Assembly: GCA_026413225.1 (NCBI GenBank)
Contig: CM048554.1
Coordinates: 54,271,463-54,335,462 of the forward strand
Reading direction: 5' to 3'
DNA from: Otis tarda
Taxonomy: Eukaryota; Chordata; Aves; Otidiformes; Otididae
DNA length: 64,000 bases
Shown here: positions 12,673 through 26,697 of the stretch, in pieces
How positions within the stretch are numbered: the stretch's first letter is position 1
Layout: the number at the start of each line of letters is the position of its first letter
The notes under the pieces: model-generated
The model's input: only the letters and a program-made list of their open reading frames with translations
Databases searched by the model: none
What the model was told of the DNA's origin: nothing
Position numbers and translations under genes: made by a program

Positions 12673-15600
12673 ATTACACGGTGTTGAAGCTTGCAGAGCA
12701 GGAGGTAGCTTTCTTGAGTGAGCTATCGAGAGATCAGCCAGAGGCGGCAGGATCCTGCAGGGCAGGCTGTATGCTACTTACGCTACGTTGAAACGAAGGA
12801 GTGCACGACGGAGAGAGAAATCTGCCTTGGTCAGAATAAACGGGCACACGTTTTCAGACCTAGCTTAAATAAGGGCACACCTGCTCAGAGTTCATTACAC
12901 TTCTCGGAGTGCAAGTATAGAAAAGTCGAGGTCCCAGGCAGAGCAAGGTGTGGGTGGAAAACCAAAAATTCCTGGTGGCTTTCTCTGGGGAGCACAGTGG
13001 TGAGTCTTGAGGGAGGACGCACTGGCAGAGTCCTCACTCCAAAGCATTGCATGTGGCATCTGGACGTGCCGGGACCAGGGCAATGTGGCTGCACCAGCAC
13101 GGGCACTGCTGCCAGCCCCTTTACTGGGATGCCCATCCCACTACTGTGCCATCACCCCCAGTGCAGTTTAATGGGGCTTAACCAGCCCCGCACACACTCG
13201 GGGCGGACCTGTGCCTCGCAGTACAGCAGGAGAGCAGCAAGTGGAGCCTAACAAGCCACAGCCTGAGCAGAAACATGACCCCATCCAAGAGTAGGCGCTT
13301 GCCGTAAAGTCTTTCCCAGCTCCATGCTTTGGTGGCTCTAGGAGTCAGGTCTCTCCAGGAGATGTTCACGGACTGATTTTAACCCACTCCCAGCACCGAG
13401 GCTCCTCTCCCACTCCTGGGTACCGGCAACCACAGGGATGTTCTCTCAAGCAGCAGCTTGGGGCAGCAGCCCGCCCAGCCTCTGCAGAAAGCCAGAGCTA
13501 TGTGACGCCTCTGGTCACGCCTTATCTATCTCCCATGGCAGCTCGAAGCTGCAGGCCAGACTTGTGAACTATTAAAAGCCACTAGATACAACAATTTATG
13601 CAGTTTTTAACCACCTCAGAGCCTCACAGATGGGCAACTGGGGAACATCAAGCCAGTTTTGGAGTATACCCATTCCAAATACAACTGAAACGTTTTGGAG
13701 GATGGAGGATGCTCCCTACAAGTCCAGCTAACTGTTGGACTGTTTTACACATCTCTTCATGGTCTGATTTCTTCATGACAATTCAGGATTAATGACTTAG
13801 GGTTAGTGTTTCCTCTTTGGTTCAGTCATTGTGCTGTGTTTGCAATCCTGCTTGTGCCTCCCCGGTGTGTGCAGAAGCAGAAATCTCAGCATTTCGTTCA
13901 CATGCAGGGATCTCCTGCCCTGTGGGATTAATTCCCCCACCACTTTGGGGCACTGTGCAAGTACAGAGAGGCTGCAGCTGCCACCACAAAGCCACCCCAC
14001 TTAGCAGCGTGCTGGCTTACAGCGTGGCAATCCTGTCCTCAGAGTCAGGGACCGGCAGATAGGCATAGAACAGAAGTATTAGTTCAGTGGTACTGAATCA
14101 CAGCTTAGGAAACCTCCCCTTCCTGAAGTAAAAAAAAAAAAAGGAAAAAACTCTGGGCATTTCTGAGCTCTTGAGTTGCTCCTGTTGTTGGTTAGGAATG
14201 GAAGGAGGGTACAGAAAGGCAGTTTCACCTACAAGATGATCTCTAGAAGTTCGCCCTATCTCCCTTGGAGATTTCCTATCTGAAGCACAAGTCCAGCTCT
14301 CTACGGAAAAGTGCTGAGACCTTTACAGTCCCAGACTGAACAGTACCAAGATCGACTACAAATCACAAGCTACCTTTCAGTACTTCAGCTTGGAGTTAGG
14401 TGCCTTGTGGTGATTTCGCCGAGCTCCACTGCCCAGCTGACTAGCACTGTTTGCAGCCACTGTTTGGCCAGAGGAGGAGAAGACCTAATTTTTTACTGCA
14501 AACAAAGTCACAACTACGTGCAATAGCATACGGCTGCCAGGGCCTCTCAGAGATGTAACGTTAGAGGCTTCCTGGCCTTACAAGGAATGAGAAGGAGAGA
14601 TTTGCAGAAAAGAAGCCGTAGTACTGCTTTGCAACTGTAGTGCCCCTGCCGCGTGGCAAGCTACTATAAAACCACTGTTTGCATTTTTTTGCATAAGACC
14701 ATTTTGGATTCACTGCTCCTTCACCTGCACAAACACCAAGGCTCTCTGCATGAAAAACAAGTCAGGAAGCTACTGATGAGAAAGTGACATTCCAGCGACA
14801 GAAATTACTGAAAAGGCTTAATGCGCTCCTTCTTAGAGCAGGCAAAGCTCTTCAAGCTGTGGCCACCACAAGACATCTGAGTCCCAGTGACAGGACCATC
14901 AGTGGAGGAGACTCACACCTCCTTGCCGGTGCTACACTGGCACTGCATGGCTAGGATGCACAACTAACTTAGGGACACATCCCCAGGCCACCACCAGAAA
15001 GGAGGATTAATTTCTCCTGAGCCGGCATCTCCGAGATGACAGAGCAAAACCGCTGCCAGCCCTCTTCCTGTGCGCAGGCCCCGGGCCAAGAGCGTGATTG
15101 CCACCCCGGGGCTAGCTACCAGCCGTGCACCAGCACTTGCAGAGCTCTGCACAACAGCTATGCAAATATTATGGTTAAATCCTCTCCGTTCCTAATCACA
15201 ATTGTCAATGCAAAGAGGGTGCACCTAGCTAGTGACTGCCTGGCCCCTTGCCGTAGCCTGCCCACCCCTGCATGATGGGAAGGCAGGGACCCTCAGCACC
15301 CAGCGGTGCCACGAGGCTCCAGCTCACGAGGGCAGATGTAAGAACCTCACAAGATCTGAATTTGTGAGTGTTGTTGCCCAGGCAGCAGTACAATGGACAC
15401 AGCAGCAAACCCAAAAATCCATAAATAAAGGTATTTCATCTGGGCCAACAGGTGCCTATGGAAACAGCAGCACAGGTCTGCCCCTCTCATGTGGTCATGG
15501 CAGGACACGGCACAAGCAGATGGAAGGCGTCCTATTTTATTTAGCTTATAAACTGTGAGCTTTTTAGGGTGTTATAGTCAGTCATTCTGGAATGGAAAAG

Positions 15601-18600
15601 TTTATATACTGGAAACAGTGTCTCGCTAATGAGCTAAGGTATTTTTAATAGCCCGTGTATTAGAGGTACTAACAAAAAACGTGTTGATGAGGTGATTATT
15701 TTTGACACCCGCTGATGTGCCAGACAACAACAAAGTACTCACAAGTCAGTGACTAGCACATCCCACAGAGTGGCTAAATTAGGGGAGGGTGGAAAGGGAG
15801 ATTTTGTGTTTCTGTGGAGGGACGTAGTTAAAGAAAGGGTCATTGAAAGCATCTGGAAAACAGTAGCAACAGCCAGCACCTAACAGAGTCTCTTGGAAGA
15901 TGAAGGTCCCATTAAAAGGTTCTTAAATTGAGTTCAATCAGCTTCACCGGAAAGGAACAGAAGTACTCACAGAACCAAGGATCTGGACAGAATCAGGAGG
16001 GAAGCTGTGTTTCAGCTGCAGAGCAGCCAGTGGTGGGATTTGGGATTGGCAGCAGAGCTCACTGCATGGGTTCCCAATTTCAAGCAGAAACCTTTAGATG
16101 CAGGGGGACAGGTAATGTCAACGTGGGGCATGCTCCTTTACTCCACAGAATCATCACTTCCTTAGATTGCGAAGAGGACAATATAAAAAGCTATCTACTC
16201 CAAGGAACTGGTCTCAAGAGCTGGATTTAGTGAGTCAGTCCTGGGTCTTGTCAAGTCTCCTGGTCTCACTGGAAAATGTGAACCCCTCTCTTCTATTCAG
16301 ACAAGCCTGCCCTTTGTACACTGGAGATCCTGTACAGGTTGTACGGGGACCTTCGCTGCTCCTGTGCTGTATTTGGGCCATGACAGGAAGGCTGTGAGCT
16401 GGGAAAACCATGCTGTCGCAGCTGGGCATAGGGGAGCAGCCCACGCGTTAAAAGTATGGGGTAAATTTGCCCTACATGAGCTTCCCTTTGCAGAGCCCTG
16501 TTTGAACCCCTTTCAGGAGCTGTGTTACACGTCTGCAACTCTCAAAGCACTAAGGTGCATTGTTTGGCTGTAATTTAACTTCGTAATGGTTTCAACCCAT
16601 GTAAATGAAAGCCACGGGGGCAACTTGTGCCTTTCAGCCCTGCAAGAGAGCAGCCACATCAGCCGAGCATGCCAGTCTCAGGAGCCATTAACACCGGAAT
16701 AAGGGGAAGGAGGACAGAAAGAAATGGAATAAAAAGCCTGAACTGGAAATACATCCTAAAGCTCAGGGTTTGAGGGACCACTTTGCCCTTTGGGTGGCTG
16801 CAGACAATGCTTGCTGCACGCCTTCTCAGCTGCACGTAGTGTTTATGTGAGTTGATACCAGACCTGTGATTACTTGAATTCAAATGGCATTTCAAAACCA
16901 AGCAGGGGCCCACTATCCACAGTGCTATGTCCTCTGTATATATATGGCCAAAGATATTTCCCTCCCTGACCCATTCCTATCCCACACACAGCCCTTGCTT
17001 CTCCCTGCCTCATTTTCTGCTGGAGGGATGCCAGGGCCTCGCTCAGCACCTCGCTGCAGCCATCGCTTGCAACGGAGAGAGCCAAGAAAGAGCGAGATGC
17101 TCACTGCATCCCGGAGCCCCGTGCCCTCTAGCAGTCCCGCGCGGCCAGGATGCGATGTCAGTGGCATGCCCAGTAGCCAGATCTGACCCTGGTCTGCCAG
17201 CAGCCAGAATTTGCTGTACTATCACTTTGGCACACTCCTTCCTTCCTTGGCAAGACAGGCCAGGACTAAACTTTTCCATTGAGACGGGTAAACAAAGACT
17301 TTGCTTTTTCCCCTGTAACAAAGTTTAGCCCAGGAAGTCACATGAGCGCAGCTGCATCCAGCATGTATATCCAAAATGGCTCAAGCTGCTGGCAGGGTAT
17401 GGATGTACAAAACCTGATGCAGGACAAAGCTCTGCTCTGGAAATGCACTTTCACCAGTGTGTGGAAGTACACCAGAAATAACCTGTCCTTCCGTACAAAG
17501 GCCAAATCTGACCCCTGGCTGACTGGATTCCTCAGCACACATCACGTATCAGGGAGGACACGCTGTCACTAGGACCGTTGGAGCCAGCCGCATGCCCTGG
17601 CTCTCCTCATCTCTTCCTACAACCCCCAAACGCTTCCCCTGAACTGCTGCCATGCATTCGCCCAGCACACAAAAGTCACCCTCAGTAGGACGCTGAAGCG
17701 CAGGTACAGGCACAGCGTTGCTGGAGGAGGCCGACCTCCACAGGCAGCCTGCAGTCAGAGGCTGGAAAAATCGCCCCACGAAATATCTGTGCTCTGGAGT
17801 ACAAAGAAACAATGAGCAGTTTGCCTGAGAGGCAGCAAAAATGTAGGGATTTACTGATGGTCATTTGCTGTTATTAGAGCAATAAATCCATTCCACAGTC
17901 AGCCAAAATGCCAGAGAAAAAGAATGCGAGCTTAGGGAAAACAGGAAAAAAAAAGGTGTTATTATACCAAAGTATTTTCCAACGATGTTTAGAGGCAGTT
18001 CTGAGCCCAGCAGCGATCAGTCAGAAAACCTGCTAACACTCAACTTGTGCCAGGCTACCCCTGCAGCAATCCTGCTTCCCCTAGGCATCCTCACCCCGCA
18101 CAGAGCTTTGCAAGCTCCGAAACACCGGGACATTCACTGAAGCACTTGAGGAAGGTAGCAAAAGCAGACTGTGCCCTTTCCCCTTTTTGGGAAGGAAGGC
18201 AGGGTAGGAGGACCAAGGGGAGCAAGGCACTGGCTCGGCAGTCTGTGGAGCTGGCACTGTCCCAAGTCCGCATTTTTCTCACTGAAAAATAATTTCCATT
18301 GATGCCATTATTACTGCATCCCCACTTGCGCTCCTTCACTTACCTCTCTCCCCTCTTTGCTAGGCTTTTCTGGATGTTTTCCAATGGAGGACATTGTCCC
18401 AGTAACCTCGGACTTACATGTGGGGAAAATGCCATGTAAACCGGCCAGGTGGGCAGATCAGCGGTGGCTCTGCTTCTCCCAAACCAGAACCCCTGCTGCC
18501 GGCTGCAAAGGTGCCTCTAGTACGGGCTGCTGACAGCAGACAGGATCCAACAACTTGTGGTCTTCTCACTGCGCAATGGGACATTTCCAGCCCCTATATA

Positions 18601-20601
18601 CACGCAAAAAGTTCTACCCCTATCTTATTCCTGGTAAAAGCATAGACACGGAGGCGTTTGGCTGGAAAGCTATTAATATTCCCATTTCCCGTGGATCTGG
18701 GGGCTGTTGCCTCATCTGGATCCTCTGCTCTGGAGTCCCCATACGCATTGCAACATGCCGTGGCGGCCTGGCGGGAGCCAGCGACAGCCAACTCTGGCAT
18801 TCCCACTCAATGGCTCGCTCCCTAAGGAAACGAGCTGTCAGGGCTGCACAGCTGGGATGACAGCTTCCAGTTGTGCTGCGCTCCCAGCATGCAGCCCATT
18901 CCTGTCGGACAGGCAGGATCGTCCCTCCAGGTACTTTCCCCAGGTCCAGCAGGCAAGCTGTTTTGCTCTGATCCCACCTGCCAATTTTGGCAGCGGCGAA
19001 CAGAGCAGCGAGCTCAGTGGTCAGAGCTTGGTCCCAGTGCTGGGGAAGACGAGTCAGCATAGCTCAGGGCTATCAAACTGCTCCTTCATGCCAAACACTC
19101 CCAGCTCGTGCTCAGAGATACAGAGGTCCCAGGCTGAAGCCCTACCAGACCAGCAGAGCACTCCTATCACATGAAGAGCAACAGTCCCTCTCCCTGTGGG
19201 AGAGAGTGGCTTTCCACGAGGGCATCTGGTGTAGAGCTTTCTGAAACTGGAGGGATCCTGTCCCCAGTCTGGCAGCCAAACGACTGCGTGCTCCCTGTAC
19301 ACACCAGGCATCATTCCAGCCCTGCACCGGCTGCATATACGGCAGTTTTAGTTTCTAACACTAGTGCCTGCCTTGAATAACCATTAAGCAGCATGCATAG
19401 TGGTTCTCAGGTAGCCAGACTACCTGGAAAACACCCCTCTAAAACCCACGAACCAAACACAGCGCAAGGCATCCACAGGTCCCAGCGGTGGGGGAAGATT
19501 TCCCTGCTCAGGGCTGAGCAGAAACTCAATTGCAGAAGTGAGACTGAGAGGCAGGAGGAGGGCAGAAGCCCCACAGCCCTGGCACTGTCACCCAGAGTGT
19601 GAGCTTGCTGTGAGGCGGGCAGCCTCGCTGGAGCATACAGCTTACCCTAGAGATCATCCTGAAGATGACGATGTAGCGCAAAATCTCTCACAGGATACAT
19701 CCATGAAGAGTTCCTTGACATGAGACTAGGTCCGACTACCACAATCCATCACCGCTCTTTGAATGCAAGGCCGGGCTGTGATGTGTACTCACACTCGTAC
19801 CGTGGTAGGCTGGAAACTGAAAGCCATGGTGATGACCCAGCTGAGGGGAAAGGAGGAATCAGCCCGACGTGTTGCGATTTCCGCTCAGCCCTGTTGACTG
19901 CTGCAGTTACTGAAGTGGCACTGTTTGTTGATGTAACAGGGACTGACTCAGTGGTAACAAACCCCAAGGGAAAGGTCCTTCTGAAATATTTGTTCCTATT
20001 ATTTACTCTGTGGCTTAATCAGACCTCTTTGCAGAAAAATTAGCAAGTACCTCCCCTCGCAGTTTACTGAAAATGAGGTCACTGGCTCTGATTCATTCAC
20101 AAAGAGCTTCCTAGGAACCAAAATGCTGCAGCAGTAGAAAGTGAGCCCTCATCTCTTGCATCCTGGGACTTTGACCATCTAAAGCACATATTTGAAGTGC
20201 CTGAGCCTGAAAAAGCAAGTTTGCTTTTTTTTTCCTGTGACATGCTTGCTCCAGCTCCAGGCGGCAAACAGGGGGATGTGAGAACATGCATTTTTTTGCT
20301 ACAGCTGCATGAAAAGTCAGACGGTGATGAGCTGCGTATCCATGGCACATGCATCATCAAGATTTACTATCAAACACAAAGCTCTGACAAAGAAATGTCA
20401 AGATTTGACTTCATCCTTTTCTGTCAGCCTGACAGAAAGCTTTCTCTGAACTTTAAGCTTTTCTTTTCACTGTTGAGTGTTAACATCTGCTCTTTCTATA
20501 GGATCCAGAGGAAACTTCATGAGAGCAATCTAGCAGACAGCCACTTAGCACAACCACATTTCTAAACTACAGGGTAAACGTATAAAATTAAGCTTCTTTC
20601 A

Positions 20602-20614
20602 ACACACACACACA
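20602..20614. repeat. (AC)n microsatellite, short
   Basis: Six to seven AC units. Short for a microsatellite but possibly polymorphic. Confidence 0.85.
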
Positions 20615-22095
20615 GAGAAGAACAGGAAAGGCAGAAGCCCCAGCACCTCAAGAGCTCTAGTTTGAGATTAGTGTTTCACACAAGCAACATTTTTTGAAAA
20701 AATAAGCAGTAGGCAGAAAGCCTGGCCCCTAGACAGATTCAACTCAACCATTACTTTAAAAAGGCAGTGCAAAACCATCCACCTTCAACTCACTCATGAG
20801 CAAGAAGAAAGTCACTGGCTTACTTGGAAAGCGTTTGTCTCCCCATTCCCAATGCCTCAGTGTTCCCCAGCCAGTTATCCAATGCAGGCTTGCAGCAGCC
20901 GGGGTCTGGCAACAAAGGATGTTTTCAAGGCAAGCAGTTTGGTTGACAGCTGAGCTATCAGCAGATAAACGCACAGAAAAGAAAGTTACAGCTTCCCAGA
21001 GAAGCAGCTCTTGAACGCCATTCCCACCTGACGAGTTTCCTCTATTGCGCAGCTTCCTTGAGGTTTGTCTTAGATTTTTGATAAGATACTGGGAGTTTAC
21101 ATACCGAGGAATTCTCGTCTGTGAGAAGAGTGACTACATGAGCTTTAAAGCCTTTGTATCAGGCTTTTCAGAGGCACACGAGTGCTTCTCTCCACAGTTC
21201 ATTACACAGTTCATTAGTAGCTTCAGAAGTTTATGAACCTATGCAGTGCCTTCATGCTGCTACTTTTGGCCATCAAGTGTCCACTGATCCTCTCTGAGTT
21301 GCGGGACATGAGCAAGCGGGTACCGACAGGAACCCAAACCCCCATCCCAGTCCCTATTTGTAGGGGAGGGCACGTGGACGTGACTGTGAGCCAGCTGCGA
21401 GCGCAGCAGCCCACATGGAAGGGGGCAATCCTGATCTGCAAGGCGGCTGCCGATCCCTGCCTCCTCCCTCTGCCTCCATTTTGCTCTGGAAGAGCAGCCC
21501 ACACACAGGAATCCTTCACGGCTGAGATAGCTGCTACAGCCGGCACGGAGACCCTGCACCTAAGGGATTGAGGGGTGCAACAGGGCCACACATCCAACGC
21601 AACCCCAAGGTGGGTTTTTGATCTATGTTTCCAGGTAGTGCCCCACAAGAAACTGGGAAGGCATTGTACAGTCGTTACAACCCGGCAAGCCTTGTCCCTA
21701 CCTGATCTCATTAATCAATCCCTCTCAGAGAGAGGCAGTAATTTCCATGGTATGCTGCCAAACTCCTTCCTCCTCCGCTCTGCAAGCCATCCAGAGGTGC
21801 TTTACATACCACAGTACCTGCGCCCGGATCAACAGGCAGAGCATCTGCCTTCTGTTCTCCAGTCCTCCACCAGTAAATCCTGTATGTCACGCCCCACAGA
21901 CTCAGGCTTGTAGATCCAGGCAGTGAACTTTTCATTTTTAGCTTTGTTCAACCTTTTTGCATCATTTTTCCTCAAACATGCCCACCAAATCAGAGGCCCC
22001 TTGTGCTACCGCACACAGTGCTGCATCTCCAAAAAGAGCCTCTCCGTTTCATAGGTTGTGTCAGCTGGGACACATGCCATCCCTCCCAGCAAGTC

Positions 22096-22122
22096 GCTCC
22101 TGTTTTCCTAGGAAACAGGAGC
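22096..22122. repeat. 27-bp interrupted palindrome centred on CCTAGG
   Basis: The outer arms GCTCCTGTTT and AAACAGGAGC are exact reverse complements. The centre is CCTAGG, itself a palindrome, with one extra T on the left. Each side carries an ETS-type GGAA (or TTCC) core. A further GTTTCCTGTT follows about 14 bases downstream. Confidence 0.85.
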
Positions 22123-25100
22123 ATTGATCCCTTTGTTTCCTGTTACCTCTGAAGAAATGACTGCACTCAGTGTTTGTCAATCCCAGATCTCCCTGATGAC
22201 GTGGGATGCCCCCTTCTCCATCCCTGTGAGACAGTCACACCCCACCATCGAGGGCCACAGGTCCACGGGCTCTGTCACCACCAGAGCAGAGGGGAGGGCA
22301 GGGCGAACGCGGTCCTTTGCAGTGAGCGGTGGCACCAGCTCATAAAAAGCCACGGGGTGTTTCTGAGGGGCTCTCCCACAGGCGTGGACACTGAGCACTC
22401 GGGAGCTAAGAGTGGTGATTGAGAATTTCCCTTGCCACTGCCAGCACCCCTGGGGTGGTGATGTGTGCCAAGCAAGGTACCAGGAAAGCAGGGCAACAAA
22501 GGGCCCATGTGCTCCAACACGGAGTGGCGAGGGATGAGGGAAAAGGGCTACTGCTGGTAGGATGCGAGAAGGAGGAAAGAAGGGAAGGCAGAGCAGCCCT
22601 TTAGCACTGGGCCACACAGCTGAGCGCACCCCCTCAGTGCCACTTCTTTTGTACTGCGCTTCTTCCCCACCCGCTTAACCCCAAAAAGCCTTGCACTGCC
22701 AAAACAGCTTCCTACAACATCAGTTCAGTGAATCTCAGCTGCTGTTGAGAACGAAAATCTCTCTGCAGCTCAAGCCAGTAAAACCTAAATTGTAGGGTGG
22801 TGGGGCTGCAGGACACGCTTCTGAGGGTGCAAGTGGGTGAGGCCAAAAGAAAACCAAATCTGAAGTCTAACGGCAGCCCACAGACACACCACAGCTCATG
22901 TTCAGAGACTGCAGAAATATTCCCTTTTATGATGGATGGCCTTTTTATCATGAGAATGAGTCAAATCAAGTAAATTACTTTGCCTTCTTATTAATGAGAA
23001 CATTCTCTGCATCTGCCTATAGCCAGTAGCCTGCAATTTGCCTGACACAAAACACTGCACTTGAGCATCCTCAAGTCCCACTCATTTCCTGGGAGCGCAG
23101 ACACTTGGCACCTCTGAAACCAGACCTCAGTCCTCCCACGTCACCCTGCTCTGCGGCACTCGGGCACTTCATCCACCCGAACCTCCCTCTTCTCCCATCT
23201 CTCTGCCACGGAGAATCAGCCATGCCTCAACCTTTCCGAGAGCCCCTCACTCGTCTCTCTCCGCCTTGCCAACCCTACCTGCGACAGGAATTCCCACAGC
23301 AGCTGCGGCAGCCTCTCGTCACTGGCTCGCCTCAGGCCCCCCTGCATCGCAACGCTGCCGGGAAAGGCACTTCCCTCACCCGCTGGCAGCCCAAGACGCG
23401 GCGAGCTCCAGGAGAAGCAGTGCCTCAAATACTAGGTGCTGTCCTGCCTCATGTTTCGCTCCTCAGGCTCTGAAGACAGATCTCTGCTGTGCCCAGGAGG
23501 CTTTATAATTCACAGGTGGTAAATCCTTAGGCTGTAGGCAGTTTTCCCAGAGGTTTCCCGGATCTTCGGTGTGAGGCTAGTGCCATAAATCAAGGGGATT
23601 GCTTAGTCATCTCTGTTTGTCCAGCCAGTGCCCAGGCAGATCTGCTATTTCACAGCATGTACTGTACGAAGGAGCCAGTTCCTGTAAATTAGATGCATCA
23701 CTGCAAACTGAATTACATATTGTTTTCTACATCGACTTGTTTTCTGCTGGCCTGGAAGAAACATACTTTGCAGTCATAAATAATACAAAGAACAAAAATG
23801 TGTTACGGGGTCATGTTAAAGGCCATGTGTGCCTGTGAGACTGCAGCGTGAGACTAGGGGCTGGGGAGTGAGGAGTAGGGGGAGCTCCGAACAGTACTCC
23901 TAAACTGACCGCAGGCACCGGATACACTCACCAAAGCCAGCGTTTTTCCCTCAGGGTCACTAAACTGGAGTGTGGAGGTCTGAGACCTCTCAGGTGGCGT
24001 TTAAGAGCATGAAGCACTGTCCAAATCAATAGCTGCTCTTCAGCTCTGCCCATCTGAAACTGGGCTACAAAACAGAGGCATCCAAAGTCAATGGGCACTT
24101 AAGAAAACGTTGACCTCTGCCAAGCCTTCTTCATTTCTAAAATGGAGCGCACTTCGGTTGCCCAACAGGGATGCTGCCAAGGATGCCCAGGACATGATTA
24201 TTCCCGCAGAGCTGTGAGCCCTGGAAGCAATCCCCAGCTAGGGGGTTGCACCCCACAACTCCCAGCAAAGGGCTCCCGTGCCAGCCCCAGACACTCACCA
24301 CAGCCACAAATGTGCTCACAAAAACAAGTGCTGAGAGCCTAGCAGGTCTCATTTAAATGAAAGTACAGAGAGGCCCAAATCACCTGGGAGAAGATGCTGG
24401 GAAACTCTACTTTCACCTCCTTGTTCCCTGCTCCTCCCCAGGGGCTCCCAAAAAGCAAGGCAGCTTCTCCAGTGCCTGCAGTCATGGAGGGGCCATATCC
24501 ACCTCCTCACTCATCTGGGCTCACATCTGGACCAAAAAAGTAATTATCAAGCTCTTTTCTATTGGAAAGGTTTGTATTTCGATTCTCCTTACCATATTGA
24601 TTGCAAAATCTAATGTTTGGCTTGTATGACATAGAAATAAGAAGCATGTAAAATCCTGGAAGGCCTGTGGCAGAGGAGGAGAAATAATCAGGAAAGCCTG
24701 CACAGTAACACTGCGATAGCGTTTAAAGTAAACAGGAATTGGGGCCTATTTGTGGTACATCCTGTACAATCAAAAAAGATGAAAAGATGATCTATTACCA
24801 GCGAGACTGTATAGTATAAATGCATAACATCTAATAAAACCTTCTGCATCTCAGAGGCAAAGAAACCGTCTGCATCCTGAGAGACAGAAGCCATCTCTGA
24901 TGGCTGCAGGCAGAAGTGATTGATAAAAGCCGCCAGATTACTTCCACCGAAGGACAGGATTTTCATGAGGAGGTTGCAGAGCCCTCAGGAGCCTGTCCGA
25001 GAAATTAGTGCTGCCAGCATTTCTCTGGATTTGGTGCCTGGATTTTATGGCATTGACTTAACTGGGAGAGGGGGCAATGAGACTAATTAAGGAAAATTAG

Positions 25101-26632
25101 AAAAGGGAAGAGGACAGTCAGGTTTAGCACAACGCCCAGGAAAAAATCCAAATCCAGGGAAGCAATGCTCGGTCCCTGGTAGCAGTAACCATACTCAACA
25201 GCCATGACCTGACACATCTGCCCCCAGGGCAGTTTCCTTCTCCTTGGCATCTTGGATGGGTCAGGGGTGCTGGCAGGGCGGTGTGCCCGACCCTTCTGGT
25301 GACAGCTGGGCTGGACGAGTTTCATGTTGTGGCTCATCTCAGCAGAGCCTCATCTCCAGCACAGCTGCTGCGACACCCCTGCACCTGCCTACTCCTGTCC
25401 CCAGACACCCACCAGCCAGGGCGCGAGGCTGTGTCCGACGCTTCCCTAGGGATGGGCATGGAGACCCAAAGGTGACATCCCGGCTGCCACGACTCTACTG
25501 CTGGAGCTGCTGCAGGAACAGGGAGAATGGCAAAGGGAGAGGGCTAGGGAGACACAGACCTGCCGCAAGCTATGGGTTTGGCGCTGAGCTTCCTCCAAGG
25601 GATGAAGCTGTTCCCATCCCAAGTTGCCTTCAGTGTTCCAGCACATTTGTAGACACCTGACTACTCCTACCAGCCCCTCCGTGAAAACAGAACCTCATCG
25701 GGTTGTAATCCCGGCATGGGAACAAAACGTCCAGAAAGCCTAGGTGGACAGTTCTAACTGATAACAGAGAAACCGGAGGGCAAATGCTCACAGTGCAGGA
25801 TGTTCCCTGCTAACAGAGGGAGGTACCAGAGGTCCCAGCCTAACATCCTGAGCGTTCCCAGATGGCTCCCTGTGACAGAGCATCCCTGTGCACCCAGCAC
25901 GCTAGCCTCCCCCAGGCCGCGGTGAGGCATTAAGCAGAACTGGGTACCGGGCTGAAACGAAGTGACAATGCAGGACACGCTGCCTAGCTCCAGGGTTTGT
26001 AATGAATGCCTCCCACGCCTCTGCAAGGCTGGTCCATGACGACCCATCTTAACGAGCAGGCTTTTTGTGTCAGGTTTTGCTGCTGAGAACCATAGAGGTG
26101 CTTCGAGTTTAAAGATTCACCAGCACTTTCTCACTCCCTCCACCCCATATACAATTTGTTTCTATTCTGACCTCAACTATTAGAGCAACTAGGGATGTTT
26201 TCCATTTTGGTGAAACTAAAAGCAAAACTAACCTTTACATTGGACCAAATCCTGAAGTCCTTTTTCTTTTTTTTTTTTTAACAATCCTTTTTTTGGAAAA
26301 AACTTCACTTAAATTTCAGGGAGAGCTTTGCTTTCCAGTATGGACGGAGGGAAAACTGAAAGAAATGTTGGAATTGGATCCACATGGTGTAAAGATGACG
26401 CAGGCACTGTTGATGTGTGGGTGGAAGCACTCACACCACAGAGCAGGAGCTGACAGGGGAGGATGTCACTTGTGGTCGCTTGGATGCAAGAGCTCCTGTC
26501 CTCATCCACTCTCCACACCATGGCACAAAGGACATGTAAATCCCTTCTCAAATCATGTTCTTCATCCTGAGACAAAAAACCTCACATTTTTGGCCCTGAA
26601 GGTCCAAAGCACTGGCAACAGTGGTGGCCACT

Positions 26633-26697
26633 GCTTGTGCAGATGTGCTGCCCATGTGTGCACATGTGCTGCGGCACGTGTGTGCCATACGTGTTGG
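26633..26697. repeat. Degenerate TG/CA tract
   Basis: TGTGC, CATGTG and CACGTGTG words alternate over about 65 bases, giving mostly alternating purine-pyrimidine sequence with Z-DNA potential. It is probably a decayed dinucleotide repeat. Confidence 0.55.

Noticed and set aside
12718..13251. A 177-codon plus-strand frame just downstream of the CpG/TATA-like element
   Set aside because: It opens at GTG, not ATG, and the translation has no recognisable features. The upstream element is kept as a separate regulatory candidate.
15160..15167. Octamer ATGCAAAT here and again at 43,707-43,714, tempting as B-cell enhancer sites for ITPKB
   Set aside because: About two occurrences of a given 8-mer over both strands are expected by chance in 64 kb.
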